Position numbers and translations under genes: made by a program
Shown here: positions 8,880 to 18,567 of the stretch, piece by piece
How positions within the stretch are numbered: position 1 is the stretch's first letter
How the letters are laid out: each line of letters opens with the position of its first letter
Notes under the pieces: generated by a model
What the model was told of the DNA's origin: nothing
Databases searched by the model: none
The model's input: only the letters and a program-made list of their open reading frames with translations
DNA from: 66-474 sp044464225
GTDB lineage: Bacteria; Pseudomonadota; Gammaproteobacteria; Xanthomonadales; Rhodanobacteraceae
DNA length: 64,000 nucleotides
Reading direction: 5' to 3'
NCBI GenBank assembly: GCA_044464225.1
Contig: JBIQLN010000015.1
Span: forward strand, 17,618-81,617

Positions 8880-9311
8880 ATGCACCGCATCGAATGGATC
8901 CCGCTGCTGCTGGTCGCCGCGCTCGCCGCGTGCACCCCGCAATCGGCGCGGCAGTCGCCGGAACGTGCATCGTCCAAAGCGATCGACTACGGCAAGTATG
9001 TGCAGGGCACGGTGCCGTGGTTCAACTTCACCTCCCTCTACAGTTGGGACTCGGACCAGCTTGGTTACGTGGTGGTCTGGACCAGCCCCGTCCAGGCTTA
9101 TCGCCTGCAACTGGTGGGACCGTGCCTCGGCCTCCAGGGCGCGGCCGGCATGATCGGACTGACGTCGCAGAATGGCCTGGTAAGTTCCAACCGCGATGCG
9201 GTGATTGCCGGTGGTCACCACTGCCGGATCATGCGCATCGACCGGCTTGACGCGAAAGCCATCCGGGCAGCGCGCGCGAAACCGAGGCCCCCCGACGAAA
9301 CAGGCGGTTGA
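8880..9311 (+). CDS. DUF6491-type lipoprotein
   Basis: Predicted lipoprotein of 143 residues: the signal LLLVAALAAC at its N terminus ends in a lipobox with Cys at about residue 19. The mature part reads VPWFNFTSLYSWDSDQLGYV, VVWTSPVQAYRLQLVGPCLGLQ, GLTSQNGLVSSNRDAVIAG and CRIMRIDRLD. This arrangement (a tryptophan after an early loop, a WTxPxxAYxLxLxGPC block and a closing CxIxxIxxLD) is the DUF6491 pattern common in Xanthomonadales; function unknown. ATG 8880 is preceded by GGGGTG at suitable spacing; an earlier in-frame ATG at 8823 would place sequence without character before the signal peptide. The gene stands alone between the peptidase hairpin and a 350-bp region leading to glucokinase. 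Confidence 0.75.
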   Translation: MHRIEWIPLLLVAALAACTPQSARQSPERASSKAIDYGKYVQGTVPWFNFTSLYSWDSDQLGYVVVWTSPVQAYRLQLVGPCLGLQGAAGMIGLTSQNGLVSSNRDAVIAGGHHCRIMRIDRLDAKAIRAARAKPRPPDETGG

Positions 9312-9610
9312 TCGGGGTTCGCCGGACGTCGCGGGTGGCCAGGTGAGTCCGTGGCGGCACGCACAGGCACTTTCCATCCGCGCAATTGCGTCGCATGCGC
9401 GGCAACGCAGCGCGGGAGCGGGGGGCGGCCAGCGCAACCATCTGCTTCTGCCACCCGGCGGAGTCGTGCGGCACCGCCGAACGGGCAGGGGCTTGCTGTG
9501 ACGCAGCACGAACACTGTGGTGAAGCCGGGGTAACGACGGTCTGATTGCCACTGCTGCTGCGGCATTCACGGTGTTCATCCGCGGTCGAAGCGGCTTGAT
9601 GCGCTGCAAA
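9312..9610. other. Non-coding region before the glucokinase promoter
   Basis: About 300 bases without a convincing gene on either strand; short open frames here have arginine/alanine-rich translations typical of antisense frames in GC-rich DNA. It leads into the operator and promoter at 9611-9639. Confidence 0.6.
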
Positions 9611-9639
9611 TTGACACCGGTGTCATAGGCGCCCACACT
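9611..9639 (+). promoter_or_regulatory. LacI-type operator overlapping a -35 box upstream of glucokinase
   Basis: TGACACCGGTGTCA at 9612-9625 is a perfect 14-bp palindrome with a central CG, the classical form of LacI-family operators. TTGACA at 9611-9616 is a consensus -35 element inside it, and CACACT at 9634-9639, 17 bp further, is a weak -10. A repressor bound here would block RNA polymerase. The nearest LacI-family gene is at 18568, at the far end of the same locus. No second copy of the palindrome was found by eye upstream of the other genes in the locus. Confidence 0.7.
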
Positions 9640-9667
9640 TGCAATCGTTCGCATTGCGTGGGGTCTC

Positions 9668-10732
9668 ATGGACGCAGTGGTCAAGCATCGACGTCGGGGG
9701 GAAACCCATTCCGTGGAGCCGTTTCTTGCGGCCGACGTGGGGGGCACGCACGCGCGCGTAGCGCTGGTGAAGGCTGCGGACGGGCGCGAAGACCAGGTCG
9801 AAGTGCTCGCCTACCGCAAGTTCCCGTGCAGCGAATATTCGACGCTCGATGCCATCCTTCGATCCTTTGTCGAGGCCGAGAACGCGCGACCGGTGCGGCG
9901 CTGCGTACTGGCCTGCGCGGGACACGTGGTGGACGACGACGTCATTCACGACAATCTCGCGTGGCCGATCAACCTGCCGCGCCTGCGCGGGACATTGGCG
10001 CTCGACGAGCTGGTCGTGCTCAACGATTTCGAGGCGCTGGGATACGCACTCGCTGACGGCCGGGACCTGGATTCGCGGTTGTTGTGCGGCCCCGACGTGC
10101 ACCGGGCAGGCCCGACGCTGGTTGTCGGACCGGGCACCGGGCTGGGGGCGGCCGTGCATGTTTCCGCGCCCACGGGCGCGTTCGTGATCGCGACCGAAGC
10201 CGGGCAAATGGACTTCGCTCCCCAGACGACGCTCGAGCGCGAGGTGCTGGCGCGACTGGCACCGGGGGGAGATTACATGCCGTGCGAACGGGTCTTGTCC
10301 GGCCCGGGATTGCTGGCGCTCTATCGCACGCTGTGCGAATTGCGCGGCGCGGCGCCGGTGCTGCCGAATCCCGAAGCCGTGGGCGCCGCCGCCCGCGCGT
10401 ACGCCGACCAGCAGGCGGTCGAAGCGGTCGATCTGTTTTGTGCATCGCTCGGGAGTTTCGCCGGCAACCTTGCGATGACGTTCATGGCCGGCGGTGGGGT
10501 GTATCTCGCCGGCGGCTTTCTTTCCTCCATGTTCGATCTGCTGCATCGAAGCGATTTCGCAACCCGCTTCCTGCACGGGCGGAGTGTCCGCACGTTCCTG
10601 GAACGCGTCCCCGTGCGCGTCATGGAACACGGGCAGAACGGCGTGCTGGGCGCAGCGCGGTTCTACATCGACCGGCGCCGGCTCGGGCAGGCGGCACGAC
10701 AAACCATGACGGAGTGCAGTCCGGCGAAGTGA
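9668..10732 (+). CDS. glk: Glucokinase (ROK-unrelated Glk family)
   Basis: Cytoplasmic hexokinase-fold enzyme of 354 residues that phosphorylates glucose, and plausibly glucosamine in this context, with ATP. FLAADVGGTHARVALV (about 19-34) is the phosphate-binding N-terminal motif; LVVLNDFEALGYAL contains the sugar-binding Asn-Asp; LVVGPGTGLGAAV and ATEAGQMDFAP are further Glk signatures; the C-terminal MAGGGVYLAGGF closes the nucleotide site. The length is slightly above the 320-340 of the family because of an N-terminal extension. It is the first gene after the LacI-type operator, 93 bp upstream of the TonB-dependent receptor, and probably the head of the sugar-utilisation unit. Confidence 0.9.
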   Translation: MDAVVKHRRRGETHSVEPFLAADVGGTHARVALVKAADGREDQVEVLAYRKFPCSEYSTLDAILRSFVEAENARPVRRCVLACAGHVVDDDVIHDNLAWPINLPRLRGTLALDELVVLNDFEALGYALADGRDLDSRLLCGPDVHRAGPTLVVGPGTGLGAAVHVSAPTGAFVIATEAGQMDFAPQTTLEREVLARLAPGGDYMPCERVLSGPGLLALYRTLCELRGAAPVLPNPEAVGAAARAYADQQAVEAVDLFCASLGSFAGNLAMTFMAGGGVYLAGGFLSSMFDLLHRSDFATRFLHGRSVRTFLERVPVRVMEHGQNGVLGAARFYIDRRRLGQAARQTMTECSPAK

Positions 10733-10825
10733 GTCATTGAACAACGCACGATCGCAACCGCCGGGCATCCCGACCGCGTGCCATGGCGGCGGAGTCGATC
10801 GACAACCAGTGAGGGGTGAACGGCC

Positions 10826-13800
10826 ATGGTGTATCGCAAGAGTTCATTGTCAGTTGCCATATCCGCCGCGCTGTTCGCGGCGGTCGCGACCGCCGCGGCG
10901 CCGCAGGCGGCAACCCAAGTCGGCAATTCGCCCGCGCAGGCGACGACGGTGCAGGCGGCGCCCGCTTCCGACCAGGCGCAGGCCGACAAGCGCGGGGCAG
11001 GCACCACGCCGGAAAACGAAACCCCGACCACCTTGTCGGTGGTCAACGTGGTGGGCGTGCGCGCGTCGCAGATGCGTGCCATCGAGTTGAAGCGGATCGC
11101 GCCCAATATCCAGGACAGCATCACGGCCGAAAGCATCGGCCAGTTGCCGGACGTCACCATTACCGATGCGTTGCAGCGCGTCACCGGCGTGCAGATCAAC
11201 CGCAACGCCGGGGTCGGCACCTCGGTGGACGTGCGTGGCCTGCCTGAAGTCGGCACGATGTTGAATGGCGAGGTGTTCATCACCCCGGACCAGATCGATT
11301 CGCAGCAGCCCGACTTCGAGATGCTGCCGGCCACGCTGTTCCGCGGCGTGGACGTGATCAAGTCACCGACCGCCAGCATGCTCGACACCGGCATCAGTGG
11401 CGATCTGAATCTGCACACCTACCGGCCGTGGGATCTTCCGAACGGATTCACCTACAGTTATTCCGTCCATGGAGAACGCGGCGACACGACCGACAAGTGG
11501 GGCCCGGCCGCCAGTGGCCTGGTTTCCTACAATGCGGGCGGGCGCTGGGGCCTGCTGCTGTCTGCCGATTTCTCCGATTCCACCCGCGAGAACTCGACCG
11601 AAGGCCTCGACCAGTATGGCGTCGTGCTCAATGGCGAAAACGCCGTCAGCGCCGACAGCTATTACGGTTTCCTGACGCCCTGGAACGGCGCGCCCATTCC
11701 CTCGGACATCAAGCAGAACCCGGACGGCAGCGTCGACGTCAATGGTGACGGCAAATCCGACGGCGTGTTCATGGGCAGCCAGAACATCAGCCTGTACGAC
11801 ATCACGACGCAGCGCCGGCGCAAGGCCGGCAATGCATCGTTCCAGATGGACCTCGGTGGTGGCTTCACGCTGACCAGCGATTTCTTCTTCGCGCGCCAGG
11901 ATCAATACGATCGCAGCGTCGGCATCCAGTTCAACTCCACCAACTGGGAAGGTGCGACCTACGTACCCGTGGATTCGCGCAATACCGGCGCCAGCGTGGC
12001 CGGCCAGTACGGCACGCCCGACGATCCGCCGTGGGAAAACATGAACCTGTACACCACGCAGGTTTACAAGAAGTGGCCGGGCGACGTGGAATCGTTTTCG
12101 CAGATCACGCAGAAGGGTTCGATCGCGAGGAACTTCAACGTGCAGGTGGATTTCGACAATGGCGGGCCATTCACCGCCACGCTGCGCGGCATCCGCGATT
12201 CGGCGCACCAGGTCAACTTCGAAACCGACCTCAACATCGCCAACGCGGATGGCGCACAGTGGCCCAACGACCCGGAGGATGCGGCGCCTCCCGGTACCTA
12301 CATCTATCCCGACGAGCTGGGCGGCAACCGGGTGTTCAACGACAACGGCATTCCCGCGAACACGATCCCGATCACCGCCGATTTCACCGGCCGCAATCTC
12401 GCCATCAGCATGCCAGGCGTGCTGGCCAGCAATTTCGCGAATCCGGATGGCTGGTCCATGAAGACGCTGGAGTCCGACGGCAGCTACGACCGCAAGGTGG
12501 GCCTGAGTGCAGTGCGCTTCGATGGCCATTACAACTTCGACAACGGCATCAAGCTCGACTTCGGGGTACGCAACAGCATCCGCAGCGCCGACAACGTCGG
12601 CTTCACGTTCATCACACCGGTGTATGCCGGCATGGGCGCGAGTGACCCGAACGGATGTCTCGTGCGTTATGTCGCGGCGGACGTGGTGATGGACGACGAT
12701 TCCTGCTCCGCCGGCAATGCGCAGGGCTTTTTCCGCGCCGGTCCCCTGTCCGCGCAGCACCTGTCGCAGACGCCGCCGCCGCTCGCCAACAACTGGAAAC
12801 AATACACGGACCTGCTCGGTTCGGGCATCACCTTCTGGGCCGTCGATCCGCACGCCATGGACAACCCGGAGGCGTACTGGCATTCCCTGTATCCCGACAC
12901 GCGTCGGCAGGTGACGCCGGGGCGCACCTGGGCGGTATGGATGAAGGAGTCTTCGGCCTACCTGCAACTCGATCTGGACGGCAACATCGGCAGCATGCCG
13001 TATGCCGCGAATGTCGGCATGCGCGTGATCCGCACCAACCTTGACGTCACCCAGCACCTGACCGGCGCACCCGCGCCGTACGGCGTGGAGCCGGCGGACG
13101 CCGGCACCCAGCTCACCCGTCGCAATTACAAGGATTACCTGCCGGCGGCGAACTTCGCGATCAACCTGACCGACGACCTGAAACTGCGGCTGGCGTATTC
13201 CAAGAACATGATGCCGCTCGACCTCAGCACCTGGGGCGGTGGGTTGTCGCTGAACTATTCGCTGACCGTGGTGCCCGGCCAGCCCACGCTGTTCCGCGTC
13301 GCGGGCGGCAATTCGGACGGCAATCCGAATCTCGACCCGTGGCGTTCCAAGAACTACGGCGCATCGCTCGAGTACTACATCAATCCTTCGAGCATGGTGA
13401 GCCTTGCGTTCTTCCGGATCAACGTGCAGAGCTTCATCGAGAGCGGCAGCGTGATCAATTGCACGCTGCCCGACGAGGACGGCGTGGTGCGCAACCGTTG
13501 CGTGGTGATCACCGAACCGGTGCAGGGCACCGGCAACAGTATCCATGGCGCCGAGTTCGACTACCGCCAGGCGTTCACCTTCCTGCCGGGCTTCCTGCAC
13601 AATACCGGCATGGAGTTCAACGCGACGTACGCGCCGAGCGATTCGGGGCGGACGGATCTCGCCGGCAACAAGATTCCCTTCCAGGACAACTCGAAAAAAT
13701 CCGGCAACCTGATCCTGTGGTACCAGAACGACCGCTTCCAGGCGCGCGTGGCCTACAACTACAGGTCGCGTCGCGCGGTATCGGCCGACGTCGGCGCGAT

Positions 13801-14005
13801 CGCCGGGCTGGAGATGTACGAGGCGCCGCAGAAATACGTCGATGCGTCGGTGTCGTACAAGATCAACAAGTACGCGCAGGTGTTCGTGCAGGGTACCAAT
13901 CTCACGAACGAGTACCAGCGGTTCTATCTCGTGTGGCCGGACCAGCCCGCGCATTCGAATTTCTTCGAGCGGATGTACATGATCGGGGTACGCGGACAGT
14001 TTTGA
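10826..14005 (+). CDS. TonB-dependent receptor (sugar-type, Xanthomonadales/Caulobacter style)
   Basis: Outer-membrane active transporter of 1059 residues with a signal peptide (SLSVAISAALFAAVATAAAA-like, cut near AAAP), a TonB-box-like stretch near TLSVVNVVGVRASQ, a plug domain (about 70-190: AIELKRIAPNIQDSITAESI, QLPDVTITDALQRVTGVQIN) and a large beta-barrel ending in FFERMYMIGVRGQF with a terminal phenylalanine. The SIGQLPDVTITDALQR motif is typical of receptors for oligosaccharides. GAGGGGTG lies 7 nt before ATG 10826. Placed between glucokinase and an inner-membrane permease, beside a LacI regulator, it most likely imports chitosan-derived oligosaccharides; substrate is inferred from the neighbouring GH2 enzyme. 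Confidence 0.92.
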   Translation: MVYRKSSLSVAISAALFAAVATAAAPQAATQVGNSPAQATTVQAAPASDQAQADKRGAGTTPENETPTTLSVVNVVGVRASQMRAIELKRIAPNIQDSITAESIGQLPDVTITDALQRVTGVQINRNAGVGTSVDVRGLPEVGTMLNGEVFITPDQIDSQQPDFEMLPATLFRGVDVIKSPTASMLDTGISGDLNLHTYRPWDLPNGFTYSYSVHGERGDTTDKWGPAASGLVSYNAGGRWGLLLSADFSDSTRENSTEGLDQYGVVLNGENAVSADSYYGFLTPWNGAPIPSDIKQNPDGSVDVNGDGKSDGVFMGSQNISLYDITTQRRRKAGNASFQMDLGGGFTLTSDFFFARQDQYDRSVGIQFNSTNWEGATYVPVDSRNTGASVAGQYGTPDDPPWENMNLYTTQVYKKWPGDVESFSQITQKGSIARNFNVQVDFDNGGPFTATLRGIRDSAHQVNFETDLNIANADGAQWPNDPEDAAPPGTYIYPDELGGNRVFNDNGIPANTIPITADFTGRNLAISMPGVLASNFANPDGWSMKTLESDGSYDRKVGLSAVRFDGHYNFDNGIKLDFGVRNSIRSADNVGFTFITPVYAGMGASDPNGCLVRYVAADVVMDDDSCSAGNAQGFFRAGPLSAQHLSQTPPPLANNWKQYTDLLGSGITFWAVDPHAMDNPEAYWHSLYPDTRRQVTPGRTWAVWMKESSAYLQLDLDGNIGSMPYAANVGMRVIRTNLDVTQHLTGAPAPYGVEPADAGTQLTRRNYKDYLPAANFAINLTDDLKLRLAYSKNMMPLDLSTWGGGLSLNYSLTVVPGQPTLFRVAGGNSDGNPNLDPWRSKNYGASLEYYINPSSMVSLAFFRINVQSFIESGSVINCTLPDEDGVVRNRCVVITEPVQGTGNSIHGAEFDYRQAFTFLPGFLHNTGMEFNATYAPSDSGRTDLAGNKIPFQDNSKKSGNLILWYQNDRFQARVAYNYRSRRAVSADVGAIAGLEMYEAPQKYVDASVSYKINKYAQVFVQGTNLTNEYQRFYLVWPDQPAHSNFFERMYMIGVRGQF

Positions 14006-14231
14006 CGCGCGCCATGGCGCCGATCAGCCTGCCGGCGAGGGCGGCACAGGGCCCGGCGAGCTGATCCATCCTGCCGTTCATCGACATCAGGGTGGATCGA
14101 CTTGCGGGGCCTTGCGCATGGCCGCGGAATGACGGCTGCGCGGGGCGGGTTTTTGGGGAATCAACCAGACGCGTGGCGAATGGCGGCGAGCCAGATGCAT
14201 GATGGTGCCGCGACGCGCAACCGGAGACGAC

Positions 14232-15632
14232 ATGCCAGACATGCAAGCCTCTGAGGCAGCCGGCAAGCCCACACACGGCGCCGGATTCCGTCGATCGATC
14301 GGGCTGTTTTCCGGCACCGCGATCAACATGACGCAGATGTGCGGCATCGGGCCGTTCATCACCATCCCGATCATGGTCGCCGTGATGGGCGGCCCGCAGG
14401 CGATCATCGGCTGGATCGCCGGCGCGGTCCTCGCCGCGTGCGACGGCATGGTCTGGGCGGAACTGGGCGCAGCGATGCCGGGTGCGGGCGGAACCTACGT
14501 GTATTTGCGCGAGGCCTTCCAGTACCGCACCGGCAAGCTGATGCCATTCCTTTTCATCTGGACGGTGCTGCTGACGATTCCGCTGATCATGTCGACCGGC
14601 ATCATCGGCATGGTCGAATACCTCGGCTTCTTTTTCCCGCACATGGGCTGGACGACCGTGCACCTGATCAGCGTGCTCGCGAGTTTCCTGGTGGTGTTCC
14701 TGCTGTACCGGCGGATCGAGTCGATCCGCGCGATCACGGTCGCGCTGTGGATCATCATGCTGGTCGCGGTGGTCGGCACGTCGGCGGCGGGCTTCAGCGA
14801 CTTCCACCCGGAGCTTGCCTTCACGTTTCCCGCCGATGCCTTCGGAAGCCATTTCTTCGTGGGGCTTGGCGCCGGCCTGGTGATCGGGATCTACGACTAC
14901 CTCGGTTATTTCACCACCGCCTACATGGGTGACGAGTTGCGCAATCCGGGCCGCACGATGCCAGGCTCCATCCTGATCTCGGTGATCGCGATGATGTTCG
15001 TCTATCTCGCCCTGAACATCAGCGTGCTGGGCGTGGTGCCCTGGCAGGACGTCGCCACCTCGAAGTCGATCGCGTCGCTGGTGGTCGAGCACAGTTGGGG
15101 CCACGTCCCGGCCGCGGTGATGACCATCCTGATCATCATCACGGCTTTCGCGTCGGTGTTTGCAGGATTGCTCGGGGGCTCGCGCGTGCCGTACCAGGCG
15201 GCCCACGACAAGGTGTTCCTGTCCGCGTTCGGGCGGCTGCATGCGAAGCACGGATTCCCGCACGTGGCCTTGCTCACGATGGGCGTCGTCATGGCGGCGG
15301 GAACCTTCTTCGACCTCACCGAGGTGATCAACATGCTGTTGGCGGCCACGATCATCGTGCAGTCGGCCGCGCAGATCATCGCGCTGGTGGTGCTGCGCAA
15401 GCGGCAGCCGGCATTGCGGCGGCCTTACCGGCAGTGGCTTTATCCGCTGCCGTGCGTCGTCGCGATGCTCGGATGGATTTACGTGTATGTCTCGGCTTCG
15501 ACCATGTCGCTCATCCTCTCGGGCGCATGGATTGTCGCCGGGCTGCTGGTCTTCATGGTCTGGGCCAGGGTCAACAACTCCTGGCCGTTCGCGCCCGTCG
15601 AAATACGGGAAACCTATCTCGGGAACAGGTGA
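14232..15632 (+). CDS. APC-superfamily permease in the glucosaminidase locus
   Basis: Inner-membrane transporter of 466 residues with about 12 helices. The opening GLFSGTAINMTQMCGIGPFI is the unwound helix 1 region of amino acid-polyamine-organocation carriers, and AACDGMVWAELGAAMPGAGGTYVYLREAF is the diagnostic second/third helix block. GGAG 5 nt before ATG 14232 fixes the start. Its stop overlaps the ATG of the GH2 gene by one base (TGATG), so the two are translationally coupled. APC carriers usually move amino acids or amines; here the amino sugar glucosamine is an attractive but unproven substrate. In related sugar loci this place is normally held by an MFS or SSS sugar porter. Confidence 0.88.
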   Translation: MPDMQASEAAGKPTHGAGFRRSIGLFSGTAINMTQMCGIGPFITIPIMVAVMGGPQAIIGWIAGAVLAACDGMVWAELGAAMPGAGGTYVYLREAFQYRTGKLMPFLFIWTVLLTIPLIMSTGIIGMVEYLGFFFPHMGWTTVHLISVLASFLVVFLLYRRIESIRAITVALWIIMLVAVVGTSAAGFSDFHPELAFTFPADAFGSHFFVGLGAGLVIGIYDYLGYFTTAYMGDELRNPGRTMPGSILISVIAMMFVYLALNISVLGVVPWQDVATSKSIASLVVEHSWGHVPAAVMTILIIITAFASVFAGLLGGSRVPYQAAHDKVFLSAFGRLHAKHGFPHVALLTMGVVMAAGTFFDLTEVINMLLAATIIVQSAAQIIALVVLRKRQPALRRPYRQWLYPLPCVVAMLGWIYVYVSASTMSLILSGAWIVAGLLVFMVWARVNNSWPFAPVEIRETYLGNR

Positions 15633-18322
15633 TGAACATGAAAGCGTGCATCGAATATGCCGCCTGGGCGGTGGCCGCGCTGGCGGTGATGGTCGTGCCG
15701 TTCGCGTACGCCGGAACTGCCGTTTCACCCGCCGCCATCCAACGCAGCGCCGGAACCGCCACCGCGATCGCACACTGGCGGATCCAGTCCAGCGCCAGGG
15801 CGCAGGAGCGCGGTGCGGAAATCTCGAGCGCGGATTTTTCGACCAAGGGCTGGACGCCCGTGAGCGGGCGTGCCACGGTGATGGCCGGGCTGATGGAAAA
15901 CGGCCGATACAAGAACGTGTTTCACGACGATGAGTTGCGCACGGTGGCCCGCCATCACTTCGTGATTCCGTGGTGGTACCGCACGCAGTTCACGCTCGGC
16001 AAGGGCGGCGGCGGGCAGCACGTGCTGGTGCGCACGAACGGGATCATCGGCGGCGCCGACCTGTGGTTCAACGGCCACCAGGTGGCGGCGCAACCCGAGC
16101 TTCGCGGGGCGTATCCGGTGCGCGAATTCGACGTGACACGCTGGGTGCACGATGGCGTGAATACGCTGGCCATGCGCGTGCATCCGGCCGACCCGCAGCG
16201 CGATTTTTCCATGGGCTGGGTGGACTGGAACCCCGAGCCGCCCGACAACAACATGGGACCGTGGCGCGGTGTCGACATCGTGCAGACGGGACCGGTCGAG
16301 CTGCGCTATCCCTCGGTCACCTCCGATCTCTCGTTGCCGGATCTTTCGCACGCGGCGTTGACGGTGAAGGTGCAGGTGCGAAACCTCGACGACGTCGCGC
16401 ACGATGCCATGGTGACGGGCGAGGTGGCAGGCATTTCGCTGCAGCGCAAGGTCCATCTCGAAGCGGGGCAGGTGCAAACCGTTTCGTTTTCACCGAAAAC
16501 CGATCCGGGGCTCGACCTTGAGCACCCGAAAGTCTGGTGGCCGATCGGCATGGGCGACCATCCGCTGTACGACCTGAAGCTGACCGCGTCGGTGGATGGC
16601 GCCGAATCCGATCGCGCCGCGACCACGTTCGGTATCCGCAGCGCGACCTCGAAACTTGCCAAGCAGGGTTACATCCAGTTCTTCATCAACGGCAAGCCGG
16701 TGCTGATCCGCGGCGGCGGCTGGGCGCCGGACATGTTCCTGCGCGAACTGCCCGGGCGCATGGAGGCCGAGTTCAGTTACGTCCGCAACATGGGACTCAA
16801 CGCAATCCGCAGCGAAGGCAAGCTCGAAGACCAGCACTTCTACGACCTCGCCGATCGCTTTGGGCTCATGATCCTGCCGGGCTGGGAGTGTTGCGACAAA
16901 TGGGAGTCCGCGGCAAAGACGGGCGGCGAACCCTGGGACGATGCCGACATGACGATCGCGCAGGCATCGATGGCGAGCGAAGCGCGATTGCTGCGCAACC
17001 ATCCATCGGTGATCGGCTTCCTGATCGGCAGCGACAACGCGCCGCCGCCGGCGATCGCGAAGATGTACGTCGACACGTTGCATGCCGCGGACTGGAACCT
17101 GCCCATCGTCTCCGCTGCAGTCGACCAGGCCAGCACGGCGGCCGGTCCGTCCGGCATGAAGATGGCGGGTCCGTACGCATGGATACCGCCGTCGTACTGG
17201 TACGCCGACAAGCTGGGCGGCGCGTTCGGGTTCGATTCCGAAGTGAGCGCGGGCGCCGACATTCCGCGCCTGGAAGACGTTCAACGCATGTTGTCGCCAT
17301 TGGCGCAGGAAGCGCTCTGGAAATACCCGGACGTCCGGCAGTACCACGCAACGGCATCGTGGTCGCCGTTCGCCAAGCTGGAACCGTTCGACAATGCGCT
17401 CGCGAAACGCTACGGGCCGCCGAAGAATCTCGCCGATTACGTGCAGAAGGCCCAGCTCGACAACTACGACAACGTGCGCGCGCAATTCGAGGCCTTCAAC
17501 GCGCACATGGATTCGGCCAATCCGTCCACGGGCGTGATCTACTGGATGCTCAACAATGCGTGGCCGTCGCTGCACTGGCACCTGTACGACTGGTACATGA
17601 ATCCGGCGGGTGCGTATTTCGGCGCCAAGAAGGCCAACGAGCCGCTGCACATCCAGTATTCGTACGACGACGGCGCGATCGTGCTGGTCAACCACACGCT
17701 CACCGATGCGCACGGCCTGCGTGCGAGGGTGCGGGTGCGCAACCTGGACGGCAGCACGCGTTACGACAAGTCGTTCGCCGTCCTCGATCTTGCGGGCAAC
17801 CACACGCTCGGCGTCACGAAGCTTCCGGGGATTTCCGGATTGTCGCCAACGTACTTCGTCGAGTTGGATCTTGCGTCCAGCGACGGCCAACCCGTCAGCC
17901 GCAACGTCTACTGGCTCTCCACGCAGAAGGACGTGCTCGACTGGAAAAACTCGAACTGGTACCTGACGCCGCTGACGCAATACGCCGACCTGACCGCGCT
18001 GCAATCCTTGCCCGCGGCCACCAGCGACGTGCACGCCACGACACGGCGCGACGGCGACGACAACGTCACCACCGTCACGCTTTCGATACCCGAATCTTCG
18101 AAGGCCGTGGCCTTGTTCCAGCACCTGTCGATCCGCAAATCCGCGGACGGCGACGCCGCGCTGCCGATCCTGTGGAGCGACAACGACGTCACGCTGTGGC
18201 CCGGCGAATCGCTGACCGTCACCGCGCGTTATGCGGCCAAGGGGATCACTGCGCCGGTCGTTGAGGTGAGCGGATGGAACGTGCCGGCGCGGCATGTGAC
18301 GGCTGACACGAACCAGCACTGA
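15632..18322 (+). CDS. csxA: Exo-beta-D-glucosaminidase (GH2, CsxA-like), exported
   Basis: Glycoside hydrolase family 2 protein of 896 residues that removes glucosamine from the non-reducing end of chitosan and its oligomers. An N-terminal signal peptide (AAWAVAALAVMVVPFAYA) indicates export. MGWVDWNPEPPDNNMGPWRG and LIRGGGWAPDMFLREL are GH2 glucosaminidase signatures; GWECCDKWES and the block IGSDNAPP with Asp468 (acid/base) and FDSEVSAGADIP with Glu537 (nucleophile) match the actinomycete CsxA enzyme at almost identical positions. It is coupled to the APC permease by a 1-bp overlap. A beta-mannosidase is the main alternative within GH2, but the CsxA-specific residues argue against it. Transfer the symbol only by family analogy. 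Confidence 0.88.
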   Translation: MNMKACIEYAAWAVAALAVMVVPFAYAGTAVSPAAIQRSAGTATAIAHWRIQSSARAQERGAEISSADFSTKGWTPVSGRATVMAGLMENGRYKNVFHDDELRTVARHHFVIPWWYRTQFTLGKGGGGQHVLVRTNGIIGGADLWFNGHQVAAQPELRGAYPVREFDVTRWVHDGVNTLAMRVHPADPQRDFSMGWVDWNPEPPDNNMGPWRGVDIVQTGPVELRYPSVTSDLSLPDLSHAALTVKVQVRNLDDVAHDAMVTGEVAGISLQRKVHLEAGQVQTVSFSPKTDPGLDLEHPKVWWPIGMGDHPLYDLKLTASVDGAESDRAATTFGIRSATSKLAKQGYIQFFINGKPVLIRGGGWAPDMFLRELPGRMEAEFSYVRNMGLNAIRSEGKLEDQHFYDLADRFGLMILPGWECCDKWESAAKTGGEPWDDADMTIAQASMASEARLLRNHPSVIGFLIGSDNAPPPAIAKMYVDTLHAADWNLPIVSAAVDQASTAAGPSGMKMAGPYAWIPPSYWYADKLGGAFGFDSEVSAGADIPRLEDVQRMLSPLAQEALWKYPDVRQYHATASWSPFAKLEPFDNALAKRYGPPKNLADYVQKAQLDNYDNVRAQFEAFNAHMDSANPSTGVIYWMLNNAWPSLHWHLYDWYMNPAGAYFGAKKANEPLHIQYSYDDGAIVLVNHTLTDAHGLRARVRVRNLDGSTRYDKSFAVLDLAGNHTLGVTKLPGISGLSPTYFVELDLASSDGQPVSRNVYWLSTQKDVLDWKNSNWYLTPLTQYADLTALQSLPAATSDVHATTRRDGDDNVTTVTLSIPESSKAVALFQHLSIRKSADGDAALPILWSDNDVTLWPGESLTVTARYAAKGITAPVVEVSGWNVPARHVTADTNQH

Positions 18323-18331
18323 CTTTCGTTT

Positions 18332-18515
18332 CGTCATTCCGGGGCCACCGCAGATCTTTGCGGCGGAACCCGACTGCGAAGGCAGGATGCCGGAGCGAAC
18401 GCCGGCGCAGCCGGCGGCCCGAAGGGCGAGCCGCAGGAGGCGGCGAGTCAATCGGTGGCTTCCCGCGTCACCGTTACAACAAAGACACTGGATTCCCGCT
18501 TTCGCGGGAATGACG
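18332..18515. repeat. Composite palindromic repeat, copy 1 (between GH2 and lacI genes)
   Basis: Bounded by CGTCATTCC at the left and GATTCCCGCTTTCGCGGGAA followed by TGACG at the right, so the ends are inverted repeats of the common Xanthomonadales type. The interior shares GCGAACGCCG, GGCGGCCCGAAGGGCGAG and a GTGTCTTT/AAAGACAC segment with the copy at 19611-19766. Non-coding. Confidence 0.75.
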
Positions 18516-18567
18516 AAAGTATGGGATTGATCATGAATCTCTTGAAGTATCGGCAACAACAACACCC

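Noticed and set aside
11363..13954. Long open frame antisense to the TonB-dependent receptor
   Set aside because: Composition typical of antisense frames; the receptor has signal peptide, plug and barrel end.
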